From Bradyrhizobium jicamae (GTDB lineage: Bacteria; Pseudomonadota; Alphaproteobacteria; Rhizobiales; Xanthobacteraceae): 64,000 nucleotides of DNA. Made by a program: the position numbers and the translations under genes. Under the pieces are notes generated by a model. The model ran no database searches. It had not been told where the DNA came from and worked only from the letters and a program-made list of their open reading frames with translations. Position 1 is the stretch's first letter; each line of letters starts with the position of its first letter. Location of the stretch: contig NZ_JAFCJX010000005.1 of NCBI RefSeq assembly GCF_018130695.1, positions 248,001 to 312,000 of the forward strand. The letters are read 5' to 3'. Positions 39,184-47,252 of this stretch are shown piece by piece.

Positions 39184-41439
39184 TCACGTCAACAGCTCGT
39201 CAATCCTGATCGGAAATCGCCGCACCCGCACACCGGTCGCGTGCCACACCGCGTTGGCCACCGCGCCGGCGCTGCCGGTGATGCCGATCTCGCCGACGCC
39301 CTTGATGCCGAGCGCGTTGACATGGGGGTCGTGCTCGTCGACCGTCAGCACGTCGAGCGCGGGCACGTCGGCATTCACGGGGATATGGTACTCGGCGAGG
39401 TTGGCGTTCATGATCCGCCCGCTGCGGCGGTCGGTGATGGCTTCCTCGTGCAGCGCGAACGACAGGCCCCAGATCATGCCGCCGTAGAGCTGGCTTTGCA
39501 CCATCCTCGGATTGATGATCCGGCCCGCCGCGAAGGCCCCGACCATGCGGGTGACGCGGACCTGGCCGAGATCGGGATCGACCTTGACCTCGGCAAAGAC
39601 CGCGCCATGCGCATGCATCGCATACTCCGCCTGCGCCGCGGGATCGGCGGCACCGGTGGCGCGGGCGTCGATCTCGGCAAGACCTGCGCGCGTCAGGATA
39701 TCCGCATAGGATTCGCTGCGGCTCTCATCGTCGCGACGGTGCAGGCGTCCGTCGCGCGCGACCACGCCGGTATTGCCGGCGCCGAACAGCGGCGAGCGCT
39801 CGTCCTTGGTGGCGAGGTCGGCGAGCTTGGCGATCACCGCGGCGCCGGCATTGTGGATCGCATTGCCCGCGGTCGCGGTATGCGCCGAGCCGCCGGCGAT
39901 GCCACCGTCGGGCAGATCCGAGGTGCCGGACCTGAACTCGACCTTGTCGAGATCGAGGCCGAGACCATCGGCCGCGATCTGGGCGAGCGCGGTCCATGCG
40001 CCCTGCCCCATGTCATGCGCGCCGATCTCCATCACGCCGGAGCCGTCGCGGCGGATCGCGGCCCGCGCTTCGGCCATGAACATCAACGCGGGAAACGTCG
40101 CCGTGCCCATGCCCCAGCCGACCAGCAGGCCGGACTCGTCGCGCATGGTCCGCGGCGCCAGCCGCCGCTTGTCCCAGCCGAAACGCGCCGCGCCCTGCGC
40201 GTAGCATTCACGCAGCGCCTTCGATGAGAACGGCTTTCCGGTGATCGGCTCGACCTCGGCGTAGTTCTGCAGCCGGAAATCGAGCGGATCGATCCCGCAC
40301 GCAAACGCCATCTCGTCGATCATGCTTTCCAGTGCGATCGATCCGGTCGCTTCACCGGGGGCGCGCATGAACAGCGGCGTGCCGGTATCGACGCGGACCG
40401 CATCATGCGTGGTGCGGATCGCGCGGCTGGCATAGAGCGTGTGGGAGGCGCCGGCCGCCGGCTCGTAGAAATCATCGTAGCTGCTCGACACCGTCCGCGC
40501 GTGGTGATCGATCGCGACAAGACGTCCGTCGCCGTCGACGCCCATGCGCAGGCGCTGCCGCGTCGGCGCGCGGTGGCCGACCGGGCCGTACATCTGCTCG
40601 CGACGCAACACCAGCTTGACCGGCTTGCCGACCAGCCTGGCCGCCATCACGCCGAGAATCTGCGGCCCGGTCAGAAACCCCTTGGAGCCGAAACCGCCGC
40701 CGAGGAACGGGCTGCGGATCTGGATGTTCTCCGCGGGAATGCCGAACAGCTCGGCGACGCGGGCGCGCGCCATCACCATGGCCTGGCTCGGCGTGTCGAT
40801 CGACAGCCGGTCGCCATCCCAGGAGGCGACGACGGCATGCGGCTCCATTGCATTGTGATACTGCGGCGGCGTCTCGTAGACGGCCTCAACCGTTTTCGCC
40901 GCCGCGGCAAGGCCGGCCTCGACATCGCCATGCACATGCGCGGTCGGATTGCCGACGCCGACGACGGGCGGCTCGAAGCTCTCGCCGGCGTCGAGACCAA
41001 CGCGCGCCGGCAGCGCCGCATAGCGCGGCGACAGCAGCGCCGCGCCTTCGGTGGCCGCCTCCAGCGTCTCGGCGATCACGACCGCAATCGACTGGCCGGC
41101 GTAGCGGATCTCGTCGCTCTGCAGCACCTCCATCCGGAACACGAATGGATTGGTCTTGATGTCGGGGTCGATCGCAAGTTTGGGCTTGTGCGAGGACGTC
41201 ATGACGTCGATCACGCCGGGATGCGCCTTCGCCGCGGCGATATCGAGCGACGTCACGCGGCCGCGCGCAATGCTGGCATTTGCGATCACCGCAAACAGCA
41301 TGCCCTTCGGATGATGGTCGGCGGCGTATTCCGCCTGCCCCTTCACCTTGAGGATGCCGTCGCGGCGGGTGAGCGGCTGGCCGATGTTCGAGCCATGCCG
41401 CATGTGAACGGGGTTCTGGGTCGGATTGAGCTCAGGCAT
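39184..41439 (-). CDS. Molybdopterin-binding subunit of a xanthine oxidase-family hydroxylase, PaoC-like
   Basis: 751-residue large subunit of a molybdenum aldehyde oxidoreductase. It begins with RRDGILKVKGQAEYAADH and carries SPFLGGGFGSKGF (molybdopterin site), MRAPGEATG, AMEPHAVVASWDGD and the C-terminal GVGEIGITGSAGAVANAVWHATG. The whole layout resembles E. coli PaoC from memory. Together with the FAD and 2Fe-2S genes it forms a complete enzyme oxidising aromatic or aliphatic aldehydes. Overlaps the FAD-subunit stop by eight bases. Catalytic Glu is expected in the C-terminal GVGE motif, which is present. Confidence 0.92.
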   Translation of the reverse strand: MPELNPTQNPVHMRHGSNIGQPLTRRDGILKVKGQAEYAADHHPKGMLFAVIANASIARGRVTSLDIAAAKAHPGVIDVMTSSHKPKLAIDPDIKTNPFVFRMEVLQSDEIRYAGQSIAVVIAETLEAATEGAALLSPRYAALPARVGLDAGESFEPPVVGVGNPTAHVHGDVEAGLAAAAKTVEAVYETPPQYHNAMEPHAVVASWDGDRLSIDTPSQAMVMARARVAELFGIPAENIQIRSPFLGGGFGSKGFLTGPQILGVMAARLVGKPVKLVLRREQMYGPVGHRAPTRQRLRMGVDGDGRLVAIDHHARTVSSSYDDFYEPAAGASHTLYASRAIRTTHDAVRVDTGTPLFMRAPGEATGSIALESMIDEMAFACGIDPLDFRLQNYAEVEPITGKPFSSKALRECYAQGAARFGWDKRRLAPRTMRDESGLLVGWGMGTATFPALMFMAEARAAIRRDGSGVMEIGAHDMGQGAWTALAQIAADGLGLDLDKVEFRSGTSDLPDGGIAGGSAHTATAGNAIHNAGAAVIAKLADLATKDERSPLFGAGNTGVVARDGRLHRRDDESRSESYADILTRAGLAEIDARATGAADPAAQAEYAMHAHGAVFAEVKVDPDLGQVRVTRMVGAFAAGRIINPRMVQSQLYGGMIWGLSFALHEEAITDRRSGRIMNANLAEYHIPVNADVPALDVLTVDEHDPHVNALGIKGVGEIGITGSAGAVANAVWHATGVRVRRFPIRIDELLT

Positions 41440-42487
41440 GCAAGGCTCCGGAATTGGCGGCGAAGGGCGAGCCCGGCAGCGCTGATATGCGCGCAGGCGT
41501 TCCAGCCGTGGCAAGGGTCAGCGCGCGCACGATGACGCGGCGCGCCAGTTCGATCTTGAAGGCGTTGTCGCCGGACGGTTTTGCAACGGCGAGCGCGGCC
41601 TGCGCTGCTTCGCGGAAATTTTGTGCATCGGGCGTAGCGCCCTTCAGCACCTGCTCCGCGACACGCGATCGCCACGGCTTTGCAGCGATGCCGCCGAGCG
41701 CCACACGCGCGTCCTTGATCTTGCCGTTCTCAATCTGCAGCGCAGCCGCGGCCGAGACCACGGCAAACGCATAGGATGTGCGCTCACGCACCTTGAGATA
41801 GCGCGCATGCGCGGCGAAGTCGCGCGCGGCGGCCGGCAGTCGCACCGCAGTGATGAGATCGCCGGGCTCGAGCACGGTCTCGCGCTCCGGCGTCTCGCCG
41901 GGCAGACGATGCAACTCCTCAAGCGGCAGTTCGCGCCGGCCGTTCCTGCCTTCGATCTCCACGACGGCATCGAGCGCGACCAGCGGCACGCAGAAGTCGG
42001 ACGGATGGGTGGCGATGCATTGCTCGCTCCAGCCGAGCACCGCATGCAAACGGTTCTCGCCCTCGCGCGCATCGCAGCCGCTGCCGGCCGCACGCTTGTT
42101 GCAGCGGCTCGCGGTGTCATAGAAATACGCACAGCGCGTCCGCTGCAGCAGATTGCCGCCGACGGTCGCCGCATTGCGCAGCTGGGCGGAAGCGCCCGAC
42201 AGCAGCGCTTCCGCGACCGCCGGATAGGCCTTTGCGAAATCCGTGTCGTGGGCGAGGCCGGCATTGCTGACCAGCGCGCCGATCCGCACGCCGCCGTCGG
42301 GCAGATGCTCGATGCGATCGAGACCCGGCAGATGCGTGACGTCGACCAGCCGATCCGGCCGGCTGACGCCGCCCTTCATCAGGTCGATGAGATTGGTGCC
42401 GGCCGCAAGATAGGCCGCGCCGGGCTGCGCGGCGGCGGCAACGGCGTCGGCGAGCGTTGCGGGCTTCACATAATCGAACGGTTTCAT
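41432..42487 (-). CDS. FAD-binding subunit of the molybdenum hydroxylase, PaoB-like
   Basis: 351 residues. The FAD-binding fold of CoxM/PaoB proteins is clear: FDYVKPATLADAV at the start, AAGTNLIDLMKGGV, NAATVGGNLLQRTRCAYF and the cysteine-containing SRCNKRAAGSGCDA insert. That insert in PaoB holds an additional [4Fe-4S] cluster. Transfers electrons from molybdenum/2Fe-2S to an acceptor. Four-base overlap with the upstream 2Fe-2S gene. Confidence 0.9.
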   Translation of the reverse strand: MKPFDYVKPATLADAVAAAAQPGAAYLAAGTNLIDLMKGGVSRPDRLVDVTHLPGLDRIEHLPDGGVRIGALVSNAGLAHDTDFAKAYPAVAEALLSGASAQLRNAATVGGNLLQRTRCAYFYDTASRCNKRAAGSGCDAREGENRLHAVLGWSEQCIATHPSDFCVPLVALDAVVEIEGRNGRRELPLEELHRLPGETPERETVLEPGDLITAVRLPAAARDFAAHARYLKVRERTSYAFAVVSAAAALQIENGKIKDARVALGGIAAKPWRSRVAEQVLKGATPDAQNFREAAQAALAVAKPSGDNAFKIELARRVIVRALTLATAGTPARISALPGSPFAANSGALHA

Positions 42488-42981
42488 GCGGAGCGCCTCT
42501 GCTTGGAATCGGTCTGGTTGGCCTGCGCCTCCAGCACGGCATCGACGATGCCGGCATAGGCGCCGCAGCGGCAGAGATTGCCGCTCATGCCTTCGCGGAT
42601 TCGTTCAGGGTCGTCGCCGGCCTGCCCTTCGCACAACAGCCCGATCGTGCTCATGATCTGGCCCGGCGTGCAGAAGCCGCACTGGAAACCATCATGCGGG
42701 ATAAAGGCGGCCTGCACCGGATGCAGCTGGTCGCCGCGCGCGATGCCTTCGATGGTGACGACCTCGGCGCCGTCATGGCTGATGGCGAGCGCGAGACAGG
42801 AGTTGATACGCTTGCCGTCGACCAGGATGGTGCAGGCGCCGCACTGGCCGCGGTCGCATCCCTTCTTGGTTCCAGTAAGATCGAGGCGCTCACGCAAGAG
42901 ATCGAGCAGGGTCACGCGGGGATCGTTGAGCTCGATCTCGCGTTTGGTGCCGTTCACGGTGAGGCTGATGGAGTGGGTCAT
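42484..42981 (-). CDS. 2Fe-2S subunit of the molybdenum hydroxylase, PaoA-like
   Basis: 165 residues with both ferredoxin clusters: plant-type CDRGQCGACTILVDG (N-terminal) and the helical CGFCTPGQI...CRCG pair. Unlike E. coli PaoA there is no Tat leader (the protein begins MTHSISLTVNG), so the enzyme is predicted cytoplasmic. First gene of a translationally coupled three-gene operon. ATG is preceded by GGAGCCTTGT. Divergent TetR upstream. Confidence 0.93.
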   Translation of the reverse strand: MTHSISLTVNGTKREIELNDPRVTLLDLLRERLDLTGTKKGCDRGQCGACTILVDGKRINSCLALAISHDGAEVVTIEGIARGDQLHPVQAAFIPHDGFQCGFCTPGQIMSTIGLLCEGQAGDDPERIREGMSGNLCRCGAYAGIVDAVLEAQANQTDSKQRRSA

Positions 42982-43223
42982 ACAAGGCTCCGATCAGATG
43001 AGGACATGGGTGATCGTTTGCCGCGCCACCCCCGTGGCCGGCCTCGATCCGTCGCGGTGTGAGGACGAGAGGGTGCGACGTGGATCGGGATATACGGAGG
43101 CACCCTCCGCTTAACAAGGGGGCGGCCGAAAAGATTCAGAATCCGTCAAAACGCCGTGTGCAAACAACGCGATGCAGCCATGTTCGGGTTCAATCTAACC
43201 AGATCGTGATCTACATTGGGCCC
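42982..43223. promoter_or_regulatory. Divergent promoter region between molybdenum hydroxylase operon and TetR gene
   Basis: 242 bp. A near-palindrome AGATCGTGATCT at 43201-43212 lies directly before the TetR start and is a candidate operator. No strong sigma-70 hexamers are obvious. The region is otherwise unremarkable. Confidence 0.4.
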
Positions 43224-43853
43224 ATGGACGACCAGACCGACAGCATCCGCAAGCCCCGCGCCGACGCCGTGCGCAATCGCGAGCGCGTGCTCGAAGCGGC
43301 CAAGGCCGTGTTCAGCGCCGGCGGACCGGATGCGAGCCTCGAGGCTGTCGCCAAACGCGCCGGCGTCGGCATCGGCACGCTGTATCGACACTTCCCGACC
43401 CGCGAGGCGCTGTTCGAGGCGGTCTATCGCCGCGAGGTCGAGCAGCTCGGCGAGCTTGCCGAGCAGCTCAAGACCGCCAAGGACCCGGTCGAGGCGCTGC
43501 GGCGCTGGCTGCACTCCAATGTCGCGTTCGTCGCCACCAAGAAAGGCATGCATGCCGCGCTGGCGCTCGCCATGCAGAACCAGTCCGAACTCTACGCCTA
43601 CTCATTCGATCGCCTGACCAAAGCCGTCGGCCTGCTGCTCGACCGCGCGGTCAAGGCCGGCGCGCTGCGCGCCGACATCAGCGCGGACGACATGCTGCGC
43701 GCCCTGATCGGCATGTGCTACATGCACGACCAGCCGGGCTGGCAGGCCACCGCGTTGCGACTGCTCGACGTGTTCGTGGATGGTTTGCGGATTCAGCCGG
43801 CGAAAGCGGCCAAGCCGTCGAAGGCGGTCAAGAACCGCGCGGCAAAACGATAG
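43224..43853 (+). CDS. TetR-family transcriptional regulator
   Basis: 209 residues. N-terminal helix-turn-helix domain (about 12-60: RERVLEAAKAVFSAGGPDASL, AKRAGVGIGTLYRHFPTREAL, each shortened) followed by a helical ligand domain of the SbtR-like type. Lys-rich C-terminal tail (AKAAKPSKAVKNRAAKR). Likely represses the divergent aldehyde oxidoreductase operon and itself, relieved by an aldehyde or related ligand. Start at ATG 43224; upstream in-frame sequence lacks a ribosome site. Confidence 0.88.
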   Translation: MDDQTDSIRKPRADAVRNRERVLEAAKAVFSAGGPDASLEAVAKRAGVGIGTLYRHFPTREALFEAVYRREVEQLGELAEQLKTAKDPVEALRRWLHSNVAFVATKKGMHAALALAMQNQSELYAYSFDRLTKAVGLLLDRAVKAGALRADISADDMLRALIGMCYMHDQPGWQATALRLLDVFVDGLRIQPAKAAKPSKAVKNRAAKR

Positions 43854-43862
43854 CGGGGCCCG

Positions 43863-44312
43863 CTAGCGACGCGGTTCGTACTCGTGGACGGAAATCCGCG
43901 TTTCACGCACCAGGTTCGCGAGCGCGGCGGTGAAAAAACCGAGCGCGACGACAAAGAGCAGCGCGACGCCGTATTCGTGCCGCAGCCGATAATAGGCGCT
44001 GATGAAGGCCACGATCACGAGCAGGCAGGTCAATATCGCGCTGGTACCGGCGAACATGATCGCCTGGTTCAGCAATACGGCGCGGCGCTTCAGCCGGGGA
44101 ATATCATTGCCGAGCTTTGCCTTGCCGCCCTCGCCATCCGGAATGGCATCGAGCGCCTGGATCCGGTCGATGACCCGGTTCATGCGGGAGATCAGCAGAG
44201 AAACGAAGCCGGCAACCGCGCCAAGAAGGAACGACGGCGCGGTGACCTGAACAATCACCTGCGACAATTGTTCGACGGACGGCGTATCGGGAAACGGCAC
44301 CACGCTCTCCAT
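43863..44312 (-). CDS. DUF2721 family membrane protein
   Basis: About 149 residues with three hydrophobic segments: near residue 25-42 (PSFLLGAVAGFVSLLISRM), 82-105 (AIMFAGTSAILTCLLVIVAFI) and 113-133. The SxxxRMNRVIDR motif after the first segment is typical of DUF2721, a family of unknown function. I prefer the ATG at 44312, matching the usual family N-terminus; a GTG at 44342 is in frame. A FixK2/FNR-like box lies about 150 bp upstream, suggesting oxygen control. Confidence 0.75.
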   Translation of the reverse strand: MESVVPFPDTPSVEQLSQVIVQVTAPSFLLGAVAGFVSLLISRMNRVIDRIQALDAIPDGEGGKAKLGNDIPRLKRRAVLLNQAIMFAGTSAILTCLLVIVAFISAYYRLRHEYGVALLFVVALGFFTAALANLVRETRISVHEYEPRR

Positions 44313-44457
44313 TGACCAGCGGGGATCGATGGCCTCGATCACACCGGGCTGACTGTCACCTTCCGTACCGGCGGTGTCCTTGGCGGCGATCGATCGACAC
44401 GCTGAACCCTCCAGCCCCCAATCTCGTTCGAGTGTGAGGGGACGGGTTCCATCGACC

Positions 44458-44471
44458 TTGATCTACGTCAA
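44458..44471 (-). promoter_or_regulatory. FixK2/FNR-type box (TTGA-N6-TCAA)
   Basis: TTGATCTACGTCAA fits the rhizobial FixK2 consensus TTG(A/C)-N6-(T/G)CAA exactly and also matches nine of ten FNR positions. The nearest gene reading away from it is the DUF2721 membrane protein. The distance to that start is long, and a -10 element at the right spacing is weak (CACACT). About four matches to the loose consensus are expected by chance in 64 kb. Confidence 0.4.
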
Positions 44472-44518
44472 GGGACGGACTTGCAGCCCAAATGGCCGAC
44501 TTCGGGACTGCGCCACAC

Positions 44519-45409
44519 CTAGCCCGTCAGGATCGGCCTCAGCTCATCGCGCTGCCCGGCGATGAACTCGAAGAACGCGGCGATCCGCGGCACCCGGCGG
44601 AGATCGGGATGGGTGAGGATGCGCCAGCTGCGCGTCAGCTCCGGGATCGGGCCGAGCACGCGGATCAGCTCCGGCTCGGCGTCGCCGAGCGCGATCGGCA
44701 GCGGGCCGATGCCGACGCCGGATTTCACCGCGGAGACGATGCCGAGCACGCTGTTGATGCGCGCCGCCATGGTCGCGTCGGGCGCCACCTCCTTCAGCCA
44801 GGTCACGGCGCGATGACTGGCGAAGGCACCATCGAGGCCGACCAGCAGATGTTTCGACAGATCCTCGACGCGCTCCGGCCTGCCGTGGCGCGCGACATAA
44901 TCGGGGCTGGCATAGACTGCCCAGATCGACTCCGCGATCTTGCGCCCGACCAGCTCGTCATCGGTGTCGCCGGAGCGGAAGGCGACATCGACCTCGCCGC
45001 TCGCCAGATCGAGATAGCGGTCGCTCATCACGAACTCGACGCGCAGCCCGGGGTAAGCCGCGTGAAAGCGCTCGATGATGCCGGATTGCGTCAGCCGCGC
45101 GACGATCGGCTCGGGACAGGTGACGCGGATCACGCCCTTCATGTCCTGCGCGACATCGGCGGCGCGGCGCGAGAAGTCGGCGACCGCAGCTTCGATGCGT
45201 TCGGCGTAGGGCAGCATGGTCTGGCCGAACTCGGTCAGCCGATAGCCGGAGGCCTGTCGTGTCACCAGGGTGCGATTGAGCCGGCGCTGCAATTCGTCCA
45301 GTCGCCGCTGCACGGTCGACTGGCTCAGCCCCAACGCTTTTCCTGCCGCGATTGTGCTGCCGTGATGCGCAACCGCGAGGAAGTATTTCAGATCTTCCCA
45401 GTTGAACAT
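44519..45409 (-). CDS. LysR-family transcriptional regulator
   Basis: 296 residues. N-terminal winged helix (MFNWEDLKYFLAVAHHGSTI, AAGKALGLSQSTVQRRLDELQ) and a C-terminal substrate-binding domain beginning about residue 88 (KGVIRVTCPEPIVARL). Three Trp/Phe-rich features are typical of the VisN-like or LrhA-distant group; ligand unknown. Divergent from the secreted cupin gene 127 bp away, which is its most likely target. Confidence 0.88.
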   Translation of the reverse strand: MFNWEDLKYFLAVAHHGSTIAAGKALGLSQSTVQRRLDELQRRLNRTLVTRQASGYRLTEFGQTMLPYAERIEAAVADFSRRAADVAQDMKGVIRVTCPEPIVARLTQSGIIERFHAAYPGLRVEFVMSDRYLDLASGEVDVAFRSGDTDDELVGRKIAESIWAVYASPDYVARHGRPERVEDLSKHLLVGLDGAFASHRAVTWLKEVAPDATMAARINSVLGIVSAVKSGVGIGPLPIALGDAEPELIRVLGPIPELTRSWRILTHPDLRRVPRIAAFFEFIAGQRDELRPILTG

Positions 45410-45536
45410 GGGCGGGACTATGCACGTCTGCGGCCGCCCCTCGCAATGTTGCGGCTCCCCGGCTTGGGCTGCGGCACCTAGGATATTTTGACGCGGGGCA
45501 AGTCGCCATGCGTCGGAAAGATCAGGGGAACCCGCC

Positions 45537-45947
45537 ATGGTCCGCAGAGCCATCCTCGCCGCAGCGCTTGTGGCCACGCTCATGACGCCTGCGATGGCGC
45601 AGCAGAGCGGTATCGCCAGGCCGACCCTCGTGCTGGAGCAGGTGGTCGAGGGATTGCCGCGCGACGAGAAGCAGACCGTGCGGGTGATGACCGCATCGTT
45701 CAAGCCGGGCGACAAGACCGTCTATCACACCCACCGCTTCCCGGTGACGGTGTATGTGCTCGAAGGTGCGTTCACGCTCGAGCTCGACGGGCGCGCGCCA
45801 ATCGTGGTGAAGGCCGGCGAGTCGCTGGTCGAGCCGCCTGGCATCGCGATGACCGGCTACAACCGTAGCAGCAGCGAGATCACCCAGGTCGTGATCTTCT
45901 ATGTCAGCGCCAACGACACGCCATTCCTGGACATGGCGCATCACTGA
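45537..45947 (+). CDS. Secreted cupin-domain protein
   Basis: 136 residues. Signal peptide 1-21 (AILAAALVATLMTPAMA). A single cupin barrel follows: motif 1 PGDKTVYHTHRFPVTVYVLEG with His residues, motif 2 PPGIAMTGYN. This is a small periplasmic metal-binding cupin of unknown function. ATG follows AGGGGAACCCGCC. Divergent to the LysR gene. Confidence 0.82.
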   Translation: MVRRAILAAALVATLMTPAMAQQSGIARPTLVLEQVVEGLPRDEKQTVRVMTASFKPGDKTVYHTHRFPVTVYVLEGAFTLELDGRAPIVVKAGESLVEPPGIAMTGYNRSSSEITQVVIFYVSANDTPFLDMAHH

Positions 45948-45958
45948 ATCTTACCCCT

Positions 45959-45976
45959 CCCCGCTGTAGAGCGGGG
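45959..45976. other. GC hairpin between convergent genes
   Basis: CCCCGCT and AGCGGGG pair over GTAG, 12 bp after the cupin stop and 13 bp before the stop of the small minus-strand gene. No T-run is present. The surrounding wording is common in Bradyrhizobium spacers. It could serve as a Rho-assisted bidirectional end. Confidence 0.4.
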
Positions 45977-45988
45977 CGAGGTGAAGAA

Positions 45989-46090
45989 TCAGAGATTGCG
46001 GGTCTGCTTGTCGCCCCAGGCGAGCACGGCGGCGATGGTGCCGAACATCATGGTGACGGCGATAATGACGAGGACGGTGTCGAGGGTCAC
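45989..46090 (-). CDS. 33-residue single-span membrane protein, probable FixK2 target
   Basis: Short gene too small for ordinary gene finders. GTG start with a strong GGAGGT ribosome site five bases upstream, then 33 codons ending TGA. The product has one hydrophobic helix (VLVIIAVTMMFGTIAAVLAW) and a charged tail GDKQTRNL, so a periplasmic-in, tail-in-cytoplasm small membrane protein. A FixK2 box lies 54 bp upstream at promoter-compatible spacing with a TAGGCT -10. Small subunits of oxidases or transporters (KdpF- or CcoQ-like size) are analogies only; function unknown. Confidence 0.65.
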   Translation of the reverse strand: MTLDTVLVIIAVTMMFGTIAAVLAWGDKQTRNL

Positions 46091-46143
46091 GGCTGACCTC
46101 CATGGTTGATGGAGAAAGCCTAGCGGGCCCGCCGCGGCGCGCG

Positions 46144-46157
46144 TTGCGCTGGATCAA
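46144..46157 (-). promoter_or_regulatory. FixK2-type box upstream of the 33-residue membrane protein gene
   Basis: Reads TTGCGCTGGATCAA (+), fitting TTG(A/C)-N6-TCAA. On the minus strand a TAGGCT hexamer follows 21 bases later, which places the box at about -40.5 from a start of transcription near 46110. That is the class II position used by FixK2. The geometry plus a good start codon makes this more credible than a chance match. Confidence 0.55.
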
Positions 46158-46252
46158 ATTTGCGCCATGGCTGGACAAATCGTCATTGCCCGCAGCCGAA
46201 ACCAGCCTAGGATGATGAACGTAAGAGAAAGGTATCCGCCACGGAGCCCCTC

Positions 46253-46657
46253 ATGCGTAGCATCCTCCTGATCGCAACTTTCCTTTTCGCGCTCATTGTC
46301 CCGGCCGCAGCTGACGACGTCGCCGCCGCGCAGGACGTGGTCCGCGCCCAGGAGCAGGCCTTCAGCAAGGATGACGCCGCGGCCGCCTATTCCTACGCCG
46401 CGCCTGCAATCCAGCAGTTGTTTCCGCAGGCCGACATTTTCATGTCGATGGTGCAGAACAGCTACGCCCCGGTCTATCGGCACCGCAGTTTCGAGTTCGG
46501 CGAGGTCCGCAGCGAGGGCAGCTGGATCGCGCAGCGCGTTCACATCGTCGATGCCAATGGCGAGGCCTGGGAGGCGCTTTACACGCTGGAACGCCAGGCC
46601 GACGGCAGCCTGAAGATCACCGGCTGCTCGCTGCTGAAAGCCGGCCAGGCCGTGTGA
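46253..46657 (+). CDS. Secreted DUF4864 domain protein
   Basis: 134 residues. Signal peptide 1-20 (SILLIATFLFALIVPAAA). The mature part is an SnoaL-like cone fold: VVRAQEQAFSKDDAAAAYSYAAP (shortened), FPQADIFMSMVQNSYAPVY, and a C-terminal ITGCSLLKA with one Cys. DUF4864 members are exported and uncharacterised. ATG at 46253 opens the signal peptide. Confidence 0.82.
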   Translation: MRSILLIATFLFALIVPAAADDVAAAQDVVRAQEQAFSKDDAAAAYSYAAPAIQQLFPQADIFMSMVQNSYAPVYRHRSFEFGEVRSEGSWIAQRVHIVDANGEAWEALYTLERQADGSLKITGCSLLKAGQAV

Positions 46658-46836
46658 ACCAGTTCACGCAGCGGTTGCAATTCCTCACGTATAGTATCGG
46701 AGAATTGACGTGAGGGCGTTACGATGGAATTGCCGCTCCGTGAAAGCTGTGCTGAGCTGTCCTGCGCCGGCGTGCCGCCCGCGCGCGACGGTCGCCGTAC
46801 TCCACAAAAGGCCAAGTTCTGCCTGAGGGGGTTCCA

Positions 46837-47160
46837 ACGTCAGATCCAGCGATCAAGCTTCAAATTCTTCTCCGCCGCGAATGGCGGACGCCGCAAGGCG
46901 TTGCGAAGGTTCAGGACATCCTGCGCGAGCTTGGGCTGACGCCGACCGCCGCCGGCGCGGCGACGGTTTCCGCCGAGGTCGCAAAGGACAAGTTCGAGGA
47001 GATGTTCGGCGTCACCGCGACCGAGACCCCGCCGCGTCCGCCGGGCAAGACGGATTTTGGCCAATCGGGAGGACATGTCTCGCCCGACCTGAAAGTCCCC
47101 GCCGCGCTCGCCGACCATGTCGACAGCATCACGGCCGCGCCCGGGCATAGCTACTACTGA
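46837..47160 (+). CDS. Stand-alone protease-propeptide-like protein with apparent ACG start
   Basis: The open frame has no ATG, GTG or TTG before residue 49 of the product. Coding potential begins at SDPAIKLQILLRREW. The best signal is GAGGGGG five bases before an ACG codon at 46837, where an ATG would be expected. The 107-residue product (VAKVQDILRELGLTPT, FEEMFGVTATE, ending GHSYY) has the same pattern as residues 60-100 of the subtilase encoded next (HHLSQLGFQPT, FERTFGTTL). Both resemble the pro-kumamolisin/propeptide fold. Either a rare start codon or a lost start (pseudogene). Confidence 0.55.
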   Translation, partial: TSDPAIKLQILLRREWRTPQGVAKVQDILRELGLTPTAAGAATVSAEVAKDKFEEMFGVTATETPPRPPGKTDFGQSGGHVSPDLKVPAALADHVDSITAAPGHSYY

Positions 47161-47252
47161 AACATCGTTCCTCGCTTCGTCGTTTCGTGAGCTGGCTGTT
47201 CAGGCTTCGCGCACGTGAGAATCTTTTTGTCCCGTGGAGAAGGAATTGAGCC

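Noticed and set aside
45488..45501. TTGACGCGGGGCAA, a loose FixK2 match before the cupin gene
   Set aside because: The transcript start would lie about two bases before the ATG, and about four chance matches are expected in a window this size.
46724..46939. 71-codon frame with a fair ribosome site (GTGAGGGCG) before the subtilase
   Set aside because: It overlaps the propeptide-like gene in another frame and has no conserved pattern. A leader-peptide role is possible but unsupported.
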